DNA of 56,138 bases from Neomesorhizobium albiziae (GTDB lineage: Bacteria > Pseudomonadota > Alphaproteobacteria > Rhizobiales > Rhizobiaceae), in contig NZ_FOSL01000027.1 in the NCBI RefSeq assembly GCF_900114255.1, positions 1 to 56,138 of the forward strand, in the 5' to 3' direction. The notes beneath the pieces were generated by a model that saw only the letters and a list, made by a program, of their open reading frames with translations, had not been told where the DNA came from and searched no databases. The position numbers were made by a program, and so were the translations under genes. Shown piece after piece: positions 16,524-24,626 of the stretch; position 1 is the stretch's first letter; each line of letters begins with the position of its first letter.

Positions 16524-16862
16524 TCAGAAACCCTTCGGGGGCACAAAGAGACAGATAGTGTGGTGGGCATCGAGTCCGGCCACATGGGCACACCAATGAT
16601 ACTCGCCGTCCGGCGAGTTCTTCACGCGTTTGTCGCCGTAGGCGACAACCTCGCCGGTACTCTGGATGACGTAGCCCTGGGGCTTCTCGCTGATCGCTGT
16701 TGCGTCGACCTCCTGGCAGTCCATACTGGAACAGCAGGCCCATGGATACGTCCATCCGGTCGGCGCCTGATGGGCACGGGCGGGAGGTGGCGTGAAAATG
16801 GCAACGGCGACCCATGCCAAGGCTGCGGCATTCGCGTAGGATGAGGTTCGACGGTTAGACAT
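16524..16862 (-). CDS. Secreted cysteine-containing small protein preceding the sigma factor
   Basis: A 112-residue protein from ATG 16862 (MSNRRTSSYANAAALAWVAV), with a signal peptide cleaved near ARAHQAP. The mature part has WACCSSMDCQEVD, EYHWCAHVAG and TICLFVPPKGF, i.e. about five cysteines suited to disulfides in the periplasm. This matches a family of uncharacterised rhizobial exported proteins of about 110 residues; no activity is known to me. It directly precedes the RpoH-like gene (3-bp gap), so the two are co-transcribed. Confidence 0.75.
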   Translation of the reverse strand: MSNRRTSSYANAAALAWVAVAIFTPPPARAHQAPTGWTYPWACCSSMDCQEVDATAISEKPQGYVIQSTGEVVAYGDKRVKNSPDGEYHWCAHVAGLDAHHTICLFVPPKGF

Positions 16863-16963
16863 TGCATTATCCAGTCTGTTGCAGGTTACCTTTTTGGCTC
16901 GACTGATCGCGACCTTCGGGCAATGCAGACGTGAACAGCCGCTTCCACGAAGGCCATTCTCAA

Positions 16964-17137
16964 TCATCGGCGCGGGGCACGCATGATTGGCGGCACGCGT
17001 GACGACTCGACCATCACGGCGCGGCGCGCGAAGGCTGGGCCCGGACCACGCATGTAGTGAAGCTCTGGCCGATAGCGCGGTGCTACGAAATCGTGAGCGG
17101 CGGAGTACCAGTTCATAAGCAGAGCATGGAGTTTCAT
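16964..17137 (-). CDS. Possible small basic protein
   Basis: A 57-codon frame starting MKLHALLMNWYSAAHDFVAP at 17137, with GGAAAGGA upstream. It lies about 100 bp before the secreted-protein/sigma-factor operon on the same strand. Arg-rich C-terminus, no transmembrane segment. I do not recognise a family. Confidence 0.4.
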   Translation of the reverse strand: MKLHALLMNWYSAAHDFVAPRYRPELHYMRGPGPAFARRAVMVESSRVPPIMRAPRR

Positions 17138-17282
17138 CGCAGACATTCCTTTCCGGCGTCAGGCGGCGAAGCATTGCAGGCCGCCAAAGATCGATCGTGA
17201 TCTTGCCGAGGGATGCTATTGCGTTGGAAAAGAGCCATTTCCGGCAAGATCATGGTGAAACGCAATTTGACGGTTTTCCGTG

Positions 17283-17500
17283 GCGCGAGCTATTACGCGC
17301 TAGTCGCGCAAAATGATCGAAACGTTGCGTTGTCTAAACCTAGATTTATCTGCGATGCTTCGGCCTTTATCAGGCGTGCCATACGGTCAGAGGCGCGCGC
17401 AGCGCACACCGAAGTCTTGAACGCACCGCCGCGGCTCAGCGATCGGTTTGACCACCTAAGCTAATCTCGTCCCGGAATAAGCTAAAGTTTACGGGGTGGC
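17283..17500. promoter_or_regulatory. Second copy of the regulatory block, with two dyads
   Basis: GCGCGAGCTATTACGCG begins at 17283 and the block matches the one at 13616 over about 68 bp, ending in the dyad TAAAC-CTAG-ATTTA at 17335-17348. A further dyad, TAAGC-TAAA-GTTTA, sits at 17478-17491 and is followed by CGGGGTGGC, as in the first element. The region lies between minus-strand small genes and the plus-strand receiver gene, so it could drive either direction. It is probably a target of the FixJ/StyR-like regulator. Confidence 0.6.
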
Positions 17501-17512
17501 GGCATCGAACCA

Positions 17513-17998
17513 GTGGCATTATTGGCGCAGCCGCGTAGTACCTGCGGAGAAACAGCGTTGTTGATCCGTCGCAGGGGCGGGTTCCAGCGCAACTGCCAGA
17601 GGCGGCATGCCGAAAAGCCATTGATTGCGGTTGTTGAAGATAATCGGTTCTTTCGAGAGTCTATGGGAAGGCTGATGAAGTCGTTGGGCTATACCGCGGA
17701 ACCTTTTGCATCGGCAGCAGATTTCCTCGCATCCAATCATGTGACGGAAACGACCTGTCTCATCGCGGACGTCCACATGCCTGCGATGACCGGGGTCGAA
17801 CTCCACCGACACCTCCTGGATGCAGGCCACGCGATCCCGACAATCCTTATGACAGCCTATCCGAATGATGCTGACCGGGTCCGCGCCTTAGACGACGGGG
17901 TTCTCTGTTACCTTCGCAAGCCGGTTGATGAACAGCAACTCAGACAATGTCTTCGCGCTGCTCTCGTGTCCGGTGGGTCATCTGATGAGAACTTTTGA
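17513..17998 (+). CDS. Single-domain receiver (response regulator without output domain)
   Basis: A receiver of about 120 residues: the acidic pair in AVVEDNRFF, phosphoacceptor Asp in CLIADVHMPAMTG, Thr in ILMTAYPND and Lys in CYLRKPVDE. No DNA-binding domain follows. The start is uncertain. GTG 17513 opens the frame but adds an unconserved Arg-rich leader, and TTG near 17558 has GGAGA upstream. The best-placed ATG (17607, MPKSH) is out of frame by one base, and restoring it would give the usual MPKSPLIAVVEDN-type N-terminus. So either a non-ATG start is used or a base has been lost near 17607-17620. It converges on the giant kinase gene, a likely partner in a phosphorelay. Confidence 0.78.
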   Translation: MALLAQPRSTCGETALLIRRRGGFQRNCQRRHAEKPLIAVVEDNRFFRESMGRLMKSLGYTAEPFASAADFLASNHVTETTCLIADVHMPAMTGVELHRHLLDAGHAIPTILMTAYPNDADRVRALDDGVLCYLRKPVDEQQLRQCLRAALVSGGSSDENF

Positions 17999-18075
17999 AC
18001 CGTCGGGCTCCTGGTCGCCTTCACGAACGTCTTCCCTCGCGCGCCGTCTATCTTACTGCCGCGCACCTGGGGAAT

Positions 18076-21000
18076 TCATTGAGTCGGGTGCGCATCTGGC
18101 AAGGTGAACTGGAACACGGCGCCACGAGAGTCATTCGATTCTGCCCACAGCCGGCCCCCATGGGCGCTGATGATCGACCGGCAGATCAAGAGCCCCATCC
18201 CCGTGCCGCTGGACTTCGTGGTGTAGAATGCCTCGAAAATACTCTCCAGCTGCTCCGGATCAATACCCGGCCCGGAATCGCCCACTGCGACAAGCGCGCC
18301 TTCTTGGTCTTGCCGGGCACAAATCGACAGCTCTCGCGCGCCAAACTCACTCGCGGCCATCGCTTCAACCGCGTTCAGGATCAGGTTCAGCATGACTTGT
18401 TGCAGTTGAACGCGATCGCCGTAAACACGCGACCGGCCGTCCGCGAGCCGCGTCTGCACGGACACGCCGTTCCTCATGATCGTGCTTCGCGCCAACACGA
18501 GGACCTCGTTGATCGCCGCGCCAAGATCAAAATAACTCTTTCGTGGAGGCGCTTTTCTGATGTGCTCGCGAATTCGGTCGACAATGTTACCAGCTCGATC
18601 GGCATCGCCCACAATGCAGCCGAGCGCCTCCCTGACCTCAGCTAGGTCAGGAGGTTGCTTCTCGAGAAAATTCAGCGCGGCGCGGGCGTTGTTGCGCGCA
18701 CTTGCGATCGGTTGGGTAATTTCGTGAGAAAGCGATGCAGCCAATACTCCCATCGTGCTCACGCGATTTATGTGGGCGAAATCCGACTGCATCTGCTGCA
18801 CACGAGCCAACGCTCGTGTGCGATCCTCTATGTCCGTCAGCAAAACGTACCAGCGGATAATACGGCCGGAGTCGTCACGAATTGGAATGCCGCGATTGTC
18901 GAACCACCGATACTCGCCGTCGAAGCGTCGCAGCCGTTGTTCGATCTGGTAGGGAATCCCGGAAGCGATCGCTCTCGTGAAGACTTCTGCAACGTGAGAA
19001 ATGTCGTCAACATGCACAGTTCCGTTCGTCCCCCAGTTTTTGAGTTCTTCCAGGGACTGGCCTGTGTACTCGACGATTTGTCTGTTAATGGCCTGAACGT
19101 CACCGTCCGGTGCCAAGACACCAACGAGACCCGGTATCCCGTCGATTGCCGAGCGCAAGCTTCGCTCGCTCTCAAGCAATGCCTCTTGCGCACGAATGAT
19201 TGCCGTCACGTCTGTGCCAGTGCCGCGGTAACCGCGGAATTCTCCGTTGGTGTCAAACACCGGTTTGCCACTTGCTTTCACGTACATCGGGCCGTTACCG
19301 CCGGCGACACAATATGTGAAATCGCGGAACGGCTGGCGCGATTCAAGAGCTGCCCAAACAAGCCGCCATTTGTCCGGCTCCGTTTCAACGTCGAGGGCGT
19401 GATCCCAGCACACGGTGCCGATCCGAGGCGCCGGGTCAGACCCAAAGGCGTTCTCGGTCAAGTGTGTAAATCTGTAGTCGGTGTCGATCTCCCAAAACCA
19501 ATCCGACGCAGTTTCGGCATAGTCGCGGAACCGCCCCTCGCTCTCACGTACCGCGGTCTCAGCGCACTTGCGCTCGGTTAAATCGAGCACGAACGCGACA
19601 CCGTCGCTGCCGCCGACTTCGAACAGCGCGCCGCCGATCAGCACGGGAATTCTGGTTCCGTCCTTGCGGAAAAACTCCTTCTCAAAGGGCTGAAATGTCC
19701 CGGTGGAGCGCAGTTCCGCCACGGCTTGTTCATCCCGCGCGCGTAATTCATCCGGGGTCATGTCAGTCCAGCGCAAGCGACCTGAAGCGTAATCCTCCCG
19801 CCCATATTGCAGCATGCGCAGAAACGCTTCATTGGCCGACAGGATCCTTCCCTCGAGGTCCCAGATGCAGATGCCCAGGATGTTGGCGTCGACCAGTCGA
19901 CGAATCTTCGCCTCACGGTCTGCGAGGTCGCGATAAAGGCGCGAATTCTCAAGTGAGATTGCTGCCTGCGACGCGAGCACCTTCAAAACCGTGACACGGT
20001 CAGGGGTGAAAACGTTCGGTGCCAGATTGTTTTCAAGATAGAGGACTCCGGTCACTTTGGCTTCATTGACCAGCGGCAGGCAAAGCACCGACCTTGCCCG
20101 GCGCGCCCGCACATAGGCGTCCAAGGAATATGTGTGGTGAGCCGAGGCGTCGTCGAGGAGCACGACTTCGCGAGACCGCATGGCGTAGTGGACCAGTGAA
20201 TCGGGAACTACGTCTGCCGACTCGCCGCTCCGGCGAACGACTATGCCATCCCTGCTGGTCATCGCTTCCGCATCCAGCTGCAGCTCACTCCCGCGCGACA
20301 GCAGCAAGACACCGCGCTCGGCGCCGGTGTGCTCGATCGCCAAGCGCATAAGCGTGTCGATCAGTCGCTCCAACTCCATCTCGCCGGACACCGCTTGCGA
20401 CACCTTAACCACCGTCGCGTAGTCGAGATGTTCGATCGGGACGGCGATCGTCGTAGCCGCGGCACGCCCTGATTCCGGCTCGTGCAGGAACGGATGAAGC
20501 GCTTCGAGTTGCCGAACTTTGCCGTCGGCGCCCCAACGCAAATAGCAGAACCGCGCCTCACTTAGATAAGCATTTGCAATCGTTTCGAAGCCGCGCCCCG
20601 CGTAAGAGCGGGCGGCCAGTTCATTGGCGAGGCCTTCGTGTTGAACGAAGCGGTGCTCCCGCGCTGAAAATATCGCCTCCTCATAAAGGCGCGTAGCGTC
20701 GCTTTCCCGGCGTTCGAGTCGAGCCAATTCTGCGCCAAGCAATGCTGCCCGATGAACGAAATTTTCCGGCCCGCTAAGTGCCCAGTACGCGAATTTCTCC
20801 TGATGAGTTCTCAGCCTTTGCAAGGTGTCATCCCGCCCTGCTGTCGCCGTGGCGTCGCAGTGCCCCGCCCAGGCGAGGCCCGCATAAAAATGATACTCGG
20901 GCAGCTCCTGTTGAGCGGGTAGCGTCCAAAGCAGCCATTCCGCTTTCAATGCAGCCTTTACGGCGTCGTCGTAGTCGCCGGCGTAAACCTTGAGCTGCAG

Positions 21001-24000
21001 CTTCCGGATCCAATATCGCGACGCGGCGACGGCAAGAAGGGGATCGCCCTCCAGATGCTGCTCGAAGGTTTTTTCGTCAAATATCCCATCGTTGAAAGAG
21101 TTTAGCTTTGGCGTTTGTCCCCGAAGCGCCCGAACTAATCCCAGTTGCGCCGATATGACATCGCTGATCAAGCCGAACTTAACGCTTTGCACGAAGGTGA
21201 GCGCACTGCTCGCTTCACGCTCCACTTCGTCCAGCGATTCTCCCGCTGCTAGGAGATTGGTGACTAGGTCGACACGTGAGAAGGACGCATTTTTGAGATC
21301 ACCCACATCGCGAGCGGCCTCGAAGGCGCGTCGGAACAGCCCTTGGCAAGTCGCCAAAGGCTGCGTCCAGTGCGCGGTGAAAAGCGCAAATAGGTAGTAG
21401 ACAGTCCCCCTTATGCGATCAAACCTGTGCTTCTCGACCAAATCCAAGGCGATTTCGCCAACACGAAAGCCATTATGAATTTGGTCGGAGTGGAGACTTG
21501 GCACGCTGCCAAGTAGCGCATACCCGAAGCACGAGCCTTCGGTGTTCCCGTGCTCAAGGCTAAGCGCCACCATCCGAATGATGATGAGGTGGAACAGGTT
21601 CAGATTGGTGAACTGCGCCGCCGAAATCAGCGCAGTGAGCGCATTCATCGTTGCCTGCTGCTCTGGATCGTTCATCAGCGGCAAGTCGAGCAACGCAGGG
21701 ATGGAAGCGCCCTCGATCTGGCGCCACAATCGACTGCATTCCTGCCTGATGTCGTCGGCTGTTGGGTGTAGCGACCATTGCGGTTGACGCTGGCGCAGAT
21801 ATGAGAGACCGACCGCGACGGCGTCGTCACTTCGATCCAGGATTATGTAGAGGTTGATTAGCAGGTAAGCCACCGCCCCGGTGTCGATGGGGGTCTGAGC
21901 TTGTTCTGACAGCGCTAGGAGACGTTGCTCTGCCTCCGGCAGTCGCCCGACCAGATACTCGCACTCCGCGAGGTGGAGCTCGAGGTCGAAGGTAAGCCTG
22001 TAATGCCTCGCCCATCCGTCATTCCCGATCAGGGCCCGGCCGGCTTCCAGATACCGCAGCGCTGCCGCGGAGGCGCCTGCTGCCTTGGCTCGCCTGCCCG
22101 CAGCGAGGTTGAGTGCGGCGACATGCTCGCGCTCGGCCTCCTCCGTGATCAGCGCCGCGGCGCGATCAAACTGGTTGACGATGTTGAAGACCGCCTCGTC
22201 GCGCCTGTCTGCTGGCGTATTCGCGGTGAGCAGCCGGCCGATACTCAAATGCGTTTTGGCGCGCGACTTTTCCGGTATCAACGCGTAGGCGGCTTCTTGC
22301 ACCCGGTCGTGCGCGAACTTGTAGGTGCCATCGATCCGGTCGATCATTTGTTGGCGCAGCGCCTCCCAGAGAGCCGCGTGCACCTGCTCCTCCGGCTTCC
22401 CCAGAACCATCGAGAGTGTCGCGACATCGGCGATGTTGCCGAGGCAGGCAAGCCGCCATAACGCGCCTTGGGTATTGAATGGGAGGTGCTTCAGCTTCGG
22501 GGTCAGCAGTTCGACAACATTGTCCGTCTGCTGTTTGGCGTGGATGCCAACGATATCCCAGGACCAACGCCCGTGCTCGTGATCGAAGCCCAAAAGACCC
22601 TCGTCGGCGAGGACTTGAAGGAATTGGATCACGAAGAACGGATTGCCGTCAGTCTTGGCGTGCACCACCTGCGCAAGCGCAGTGGCGTCGTCCGGTTCGC
22701 AATGAAGCGAGTCCGCGACAAGTTTTCCCACCTCTACAATGCTCAGTGGTTCCAGCCGGATAGTGTTTACCCTGCCAACTCTGCGTATCGTCTCCAGCCG
22801 ATCCATGAGCGGGTGTCCGACCGTGACTTCGTTGTCGCGGTAGGCGCCGATGACGAGAAGATTGCGCAGGTCAGACCGGGTTAGCAGATCTTCCAGGATG
22901 TCGAGGGTCCCTGCGTCCAGCCATTGCAGGTCGTCAAGGAAGAGTGCCAGGGGATGCTCCAGCCGGGCGAAGACGCCGACGAACTGGCGGAACACCAGCT
23001 GGAAACGCTGTTGCTTGTCCTGTGGCGGAAGCTCGGGGACCGGCGGCGGCTCGCCAATGATGAGTTTGACTTCGGGAACGAGGTCGATAATCAGCGCTGC
23101 GTTCGGTCCCAGCGCCTTCTGAAGCGCGTCGCGCCAAGGCGCAAGGTCGGCATCACTCTTGCCGAGCAGCGGCCGAACCAGGCTCTGAAAAGCCAGTGCA
23201 AGTGTTGAGTAGGGAATATCGCGCTTGTACTGATCGAACTTGCCGGATGCAAAAAGGCCGCGCGGCGGCGCCAGGATCGGCTGCAGTTCATTGACAACCG
23301 ACGACTTGCCCACTCCGGAATAGCCCGAAACCAGCACCAGTTCCGTAGGGCCGCCACTGGCGACGCGATTGAAGGAAGCGAGCAGGGTTTCGACTTCCTT
23401 TCGCCGTCCGTAAAGTTTTTCGGGGATCACGAGCCGGTCCGGGGTGTCGTTTTCGCCGAGTGGAAACTCGTCGATTCGACCGTGCGCCTGCCACACGGCC
23501 TGACAGCCGCGAAGGTCCCATTCGAGACCGGCGGCGGTCTGATAGCGATCTTCGGCTCTCTTCGCGAGCAGCTTCATGACGATCGACGAAATGACGCCGG
23601 GAATTTCCCTCCGCCGGTCGGCAGGTGCGACCGGCCGCTTGGCGAGGTGGCAGTGCACCCATTCCATGGGATCCGCCGCCGTAAATGGCAAAGCTCCGGT
23701 CAGCATCTGGTAGAAGGTGACGCCGAGGGCGTAGAGGTCACTGCGGGAATCGATTGACCGATTCATCCGGCCGGTCTGCTCGGGTGCCATATGCGACAGC
23801 GTGCCGGCGATCGTCTCGGGAGGACGGGGGGACTGGCGCTCGCGCGCCAACCGTGAGGCAATGCCAAACCCGGTCAGCCGCACCTCGTCGGTCGCAACGT
23901 TGACCAGGATATTGGCTGGCTTGATGTCCTTGTGAACGAGGTCCCGCTGGTGAAGCTTGCCGACAGACGCCGCGACAGCGATGGCGAGCCCCAGGAAGCG

Positions 24001-24327
24001 CCCTACTCCCATAGGCGCGCCAAGCAGCCGGTCGAGTGGTTCACCCTCTGCATTTTCGAGCACCAGGATGGTCCGGCCGGCATCGTGCACGAGATCCAGC
24101 GGCCGAATTGCACTGGAACCATCGAGTTGATCTCTAAGTTCGTATTCGTGGGCGAGACGATCGAGGAACGATCGAGACGGATGGTCAGTGGCTGGTTCAA
24201 CGATCAGCACCGGCCGCCGTTGCCCGTGCTCGTCCAAGCGCCAATCACGGCGGACAACGCGTTCGCCGTCCTCCCACAAGAGCTGCGAGGTGACACTGTT
24301 GTGTGCGGTGGTCTGCGAGTGCGCCAT
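18076..24327 (-). CDS. Giant trifunctional Ser/Thr kinase - ATPase - GAF/PAS sensor histidine kinase
   Basis: 2083 residues, uninterrupted. Order: Ser/Thr-kinase-like domain (about 1-280; VHKDIKPANILVN near 133, APEQTGRMNRS near 183); AAA/STAND-type ATPase (Walker A SGYSGVGKSSVV near 336, Walker B FLDDLQWLD near 466); a long helical repeat region (about 620-1370); GAF (about 1390-1540, starting MELERLIDTLMRLAIEHTGA); three PAS domains (about 1560-1860, e.g. LVDANILGICIWDLEGRIL and YAETASDWFWEIDTDY); HisKA with phosphoacceptor His 1868 (SLSHEITQPI); HATPase with LNLILNAVEAM and GDSGPGID and GTGMGLLICRSI. The kinase DFG motif reads GFG (LTGFGIAS), so the metal-binding Asp is absent; related proteins share this, and the domain may be a pseudokinase. 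It likely integrates signals and phosphorylates the nearby receiver-only or FixJ-like regulator. Confidence 0.92.
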   Translation of the reverse strand: MAHSQTTAHNSVTSQLLWEDGERVVRRDWRLDEHGQRRPVLIVEPATDHPSRSFLDRLAHEYELRDQLDGSSAIRPLDLVHDAGRTILVLENAEGEPLDRLLGAPMGVGRFLGLAIAVAASVGKLHQRDLVHKDIKPANILVNVATDEVRLTGFGIASRLARERQSPRPPETIAGTLSHMAPEQTGRMNRSIDSRSDLYALGVTFYQMLTGALPFTAADPMEWVHCHLAKRPVAPADRRREIPGVISSIVMKLLAKRAEDRYQTAAGLEWDLRGCQAVWQAHGRIDEFPLGENDTPDRLVIPEKLYGRRKEVETLLASFNRVASGGPTELVLVSGYSGVGKSSVVNELQPILAPPRGLFASGKFDQYKRDIPYSTLALAFQSLVRPLLGKSDADLAPWRDALQKALGPNAALIIDLVPEVKLIIGEPPPVPELPPQDKQQRFQLVFRQFVGVFARLEHPLALFLDDLQWLDAGTLDILEDLLTRSDLRNLLVIGAYRDNEVTVGHPLMDRLETIRRVGRVNTIRLEPLSIVEVGKLVADSLHCEPDDATALAQVVHAKTDGNPFFVIQFLQVLADEGLLGFDHEHGRWSWDIVGIHAKQQTDNVVELLTPKLKHLPFNTQGALWRLACLGNIADVATLSMVLGKPEEQVHAALWEALRQQMIDRIDGTYKFAHDRVQEAAYALIPEKSRAKTHLSIGRLLTANTPADRRDEAVFNIVNQFDRAAALITEEAEREHVAALNLAAGRRAKAAGASAAALRYLEAGRALIGNDGWARHYRLTFDLELHLAECEYLVGRLPEAEQRLLALSEQAQTPIDTGAVAYLLINLYIILDRSDDAVAVGLSYLRQRQPQWSLHPTADDIRQECSRLWRQIEGASIPALLDLPLMNDPEQQATMNALTALISAAQFTNLNLFHLIIIRMVALSLEHGNTEGSCFGYALLGSVPSLHSDQIHNGFRVGEIALDLVEKHRFDRIRGTVYYLFALFTAHWTQPLATCQGLFRRAFEAARDVGDLKNASFSRVDLVTNLLAAGESLDEVEREASSALTFVQSVKFGLISDVISAQLGLVRALRGQTPKLNSFNDGIFDEKTFEQHLEGDPLLAVAASRYWIRKLQLKVYAGDYDDAVKAALKAEWLLWTLPAQQELPEYHFYAGLAWAGHCDATATAGRDDTLQRLRTHQEKFAYWALSGPENFVHRAALLGAELARLERRESDATRLYEEAIFSAREHRFVQHEGLANELAARSYAGRGFETIANAYLSEARFCYLRWGADGKVRQLEALHPFLHEPESGRAAATTIAVPIEHLDYATVVKVSQAVSGEMELERLIDTLMRLAIEHTGAERGVLLLSRGSELQLDAEAMTSRDGIVVRRSGESADVVPDSLVHYAMRSREVVLLDDASAHHTYSLDAYVRARRARSVLCLPLVNEAKVTGVLYLENNLAPNVFTPDRVTVLKVLASQAAISLENSRLYRDLADREAKIRRLVDANILGICIWDLEGRILSANEAFLRMLQYGREDYASGRLRWTDMTPDELRARDEQAVAELRSTGTFQPFEKEFFRKDGTRIPVLIGGALFEVGGSDGVAFVLDLTERKCAETAVRESEGRFRDYAETASDWFWEIDTDYRFTHLTENAFGSDPAPRIGTVCWDHALDVETEPDKWRLVWAALESRQPFRDFTYCVAGGNGPMYVKASGKPVFDTNGEFRGYRGTGTDVTAIIRAQEALLESERSLRSAIDGIPGLVGVLAPDGDVQAINRQIVEYTGQSLEELKNWGTNGTVHVDDISHVAEVFTRAIASGIPYQIEQRLRRFDGEYRWFDNRGIPIRDDSGRIIRWYVLLTDIEDRTRALARVQQMQSDFAHINRVSTMGVLAASLSHEITQPIASARNNARAALNFLEKQPPDLAEVREALGCIVGDADRAGNIVDRIREHIRKAPPRKSYFDLGAAINEVLVLARSTIMRNGVSVQTRLADGRSRVYGDRVQLQQVMLNLILNAVEAMAASEFGARELSICARQDQEGALVAVGDSGPGIDPEQLESIFEAFYTTKSSGTGMGLLICRSIISAHGGRLWAESNDSRGAVFQFTLPDAHPTQ

Positions 24328-24626
24328 GATTGGTCAGACTCCGCCGGCTTCGAGAGCGCGGTCGCCAAGCTTAGCAGGGCGCGCGCCCAGCCAATACAAT
24401 CTCTGTACCATTGAAAGCGGAGTTTTTTCAAAGCATAGGATTTGTTTAGCCGCCGTCCGCTCGGCCGTTGGAGCAGGCTGAGCAGGTCGCAAGCAGAGTA
24501 TAGGTCCCCAAGAAGGGTCCATGATATTATCGGGTCAGCCTCGGTTACCCAGAGACCCCTGCCAAACGAAGGTGTAGAATAGCTCCGCGACTGTCAAACT
24601 TGGTCATAAACCGGGAGGAAACAGCG
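24328..24626. other. Divergent promoter region
   Basis: About 300 bp between the divergently transcribed giant kinase and solute-binding-protein genes. It must hold both promoters. I see no ORF or clear operator; no TAARC-N4-RTTTA dyad is evident here. Confidence 0.4.

Noticed and set aside
18655-19581. 308-codon plus-strand frame
   Set aside because: Lies wholly inside the giant kinase gene on the opposite strand.
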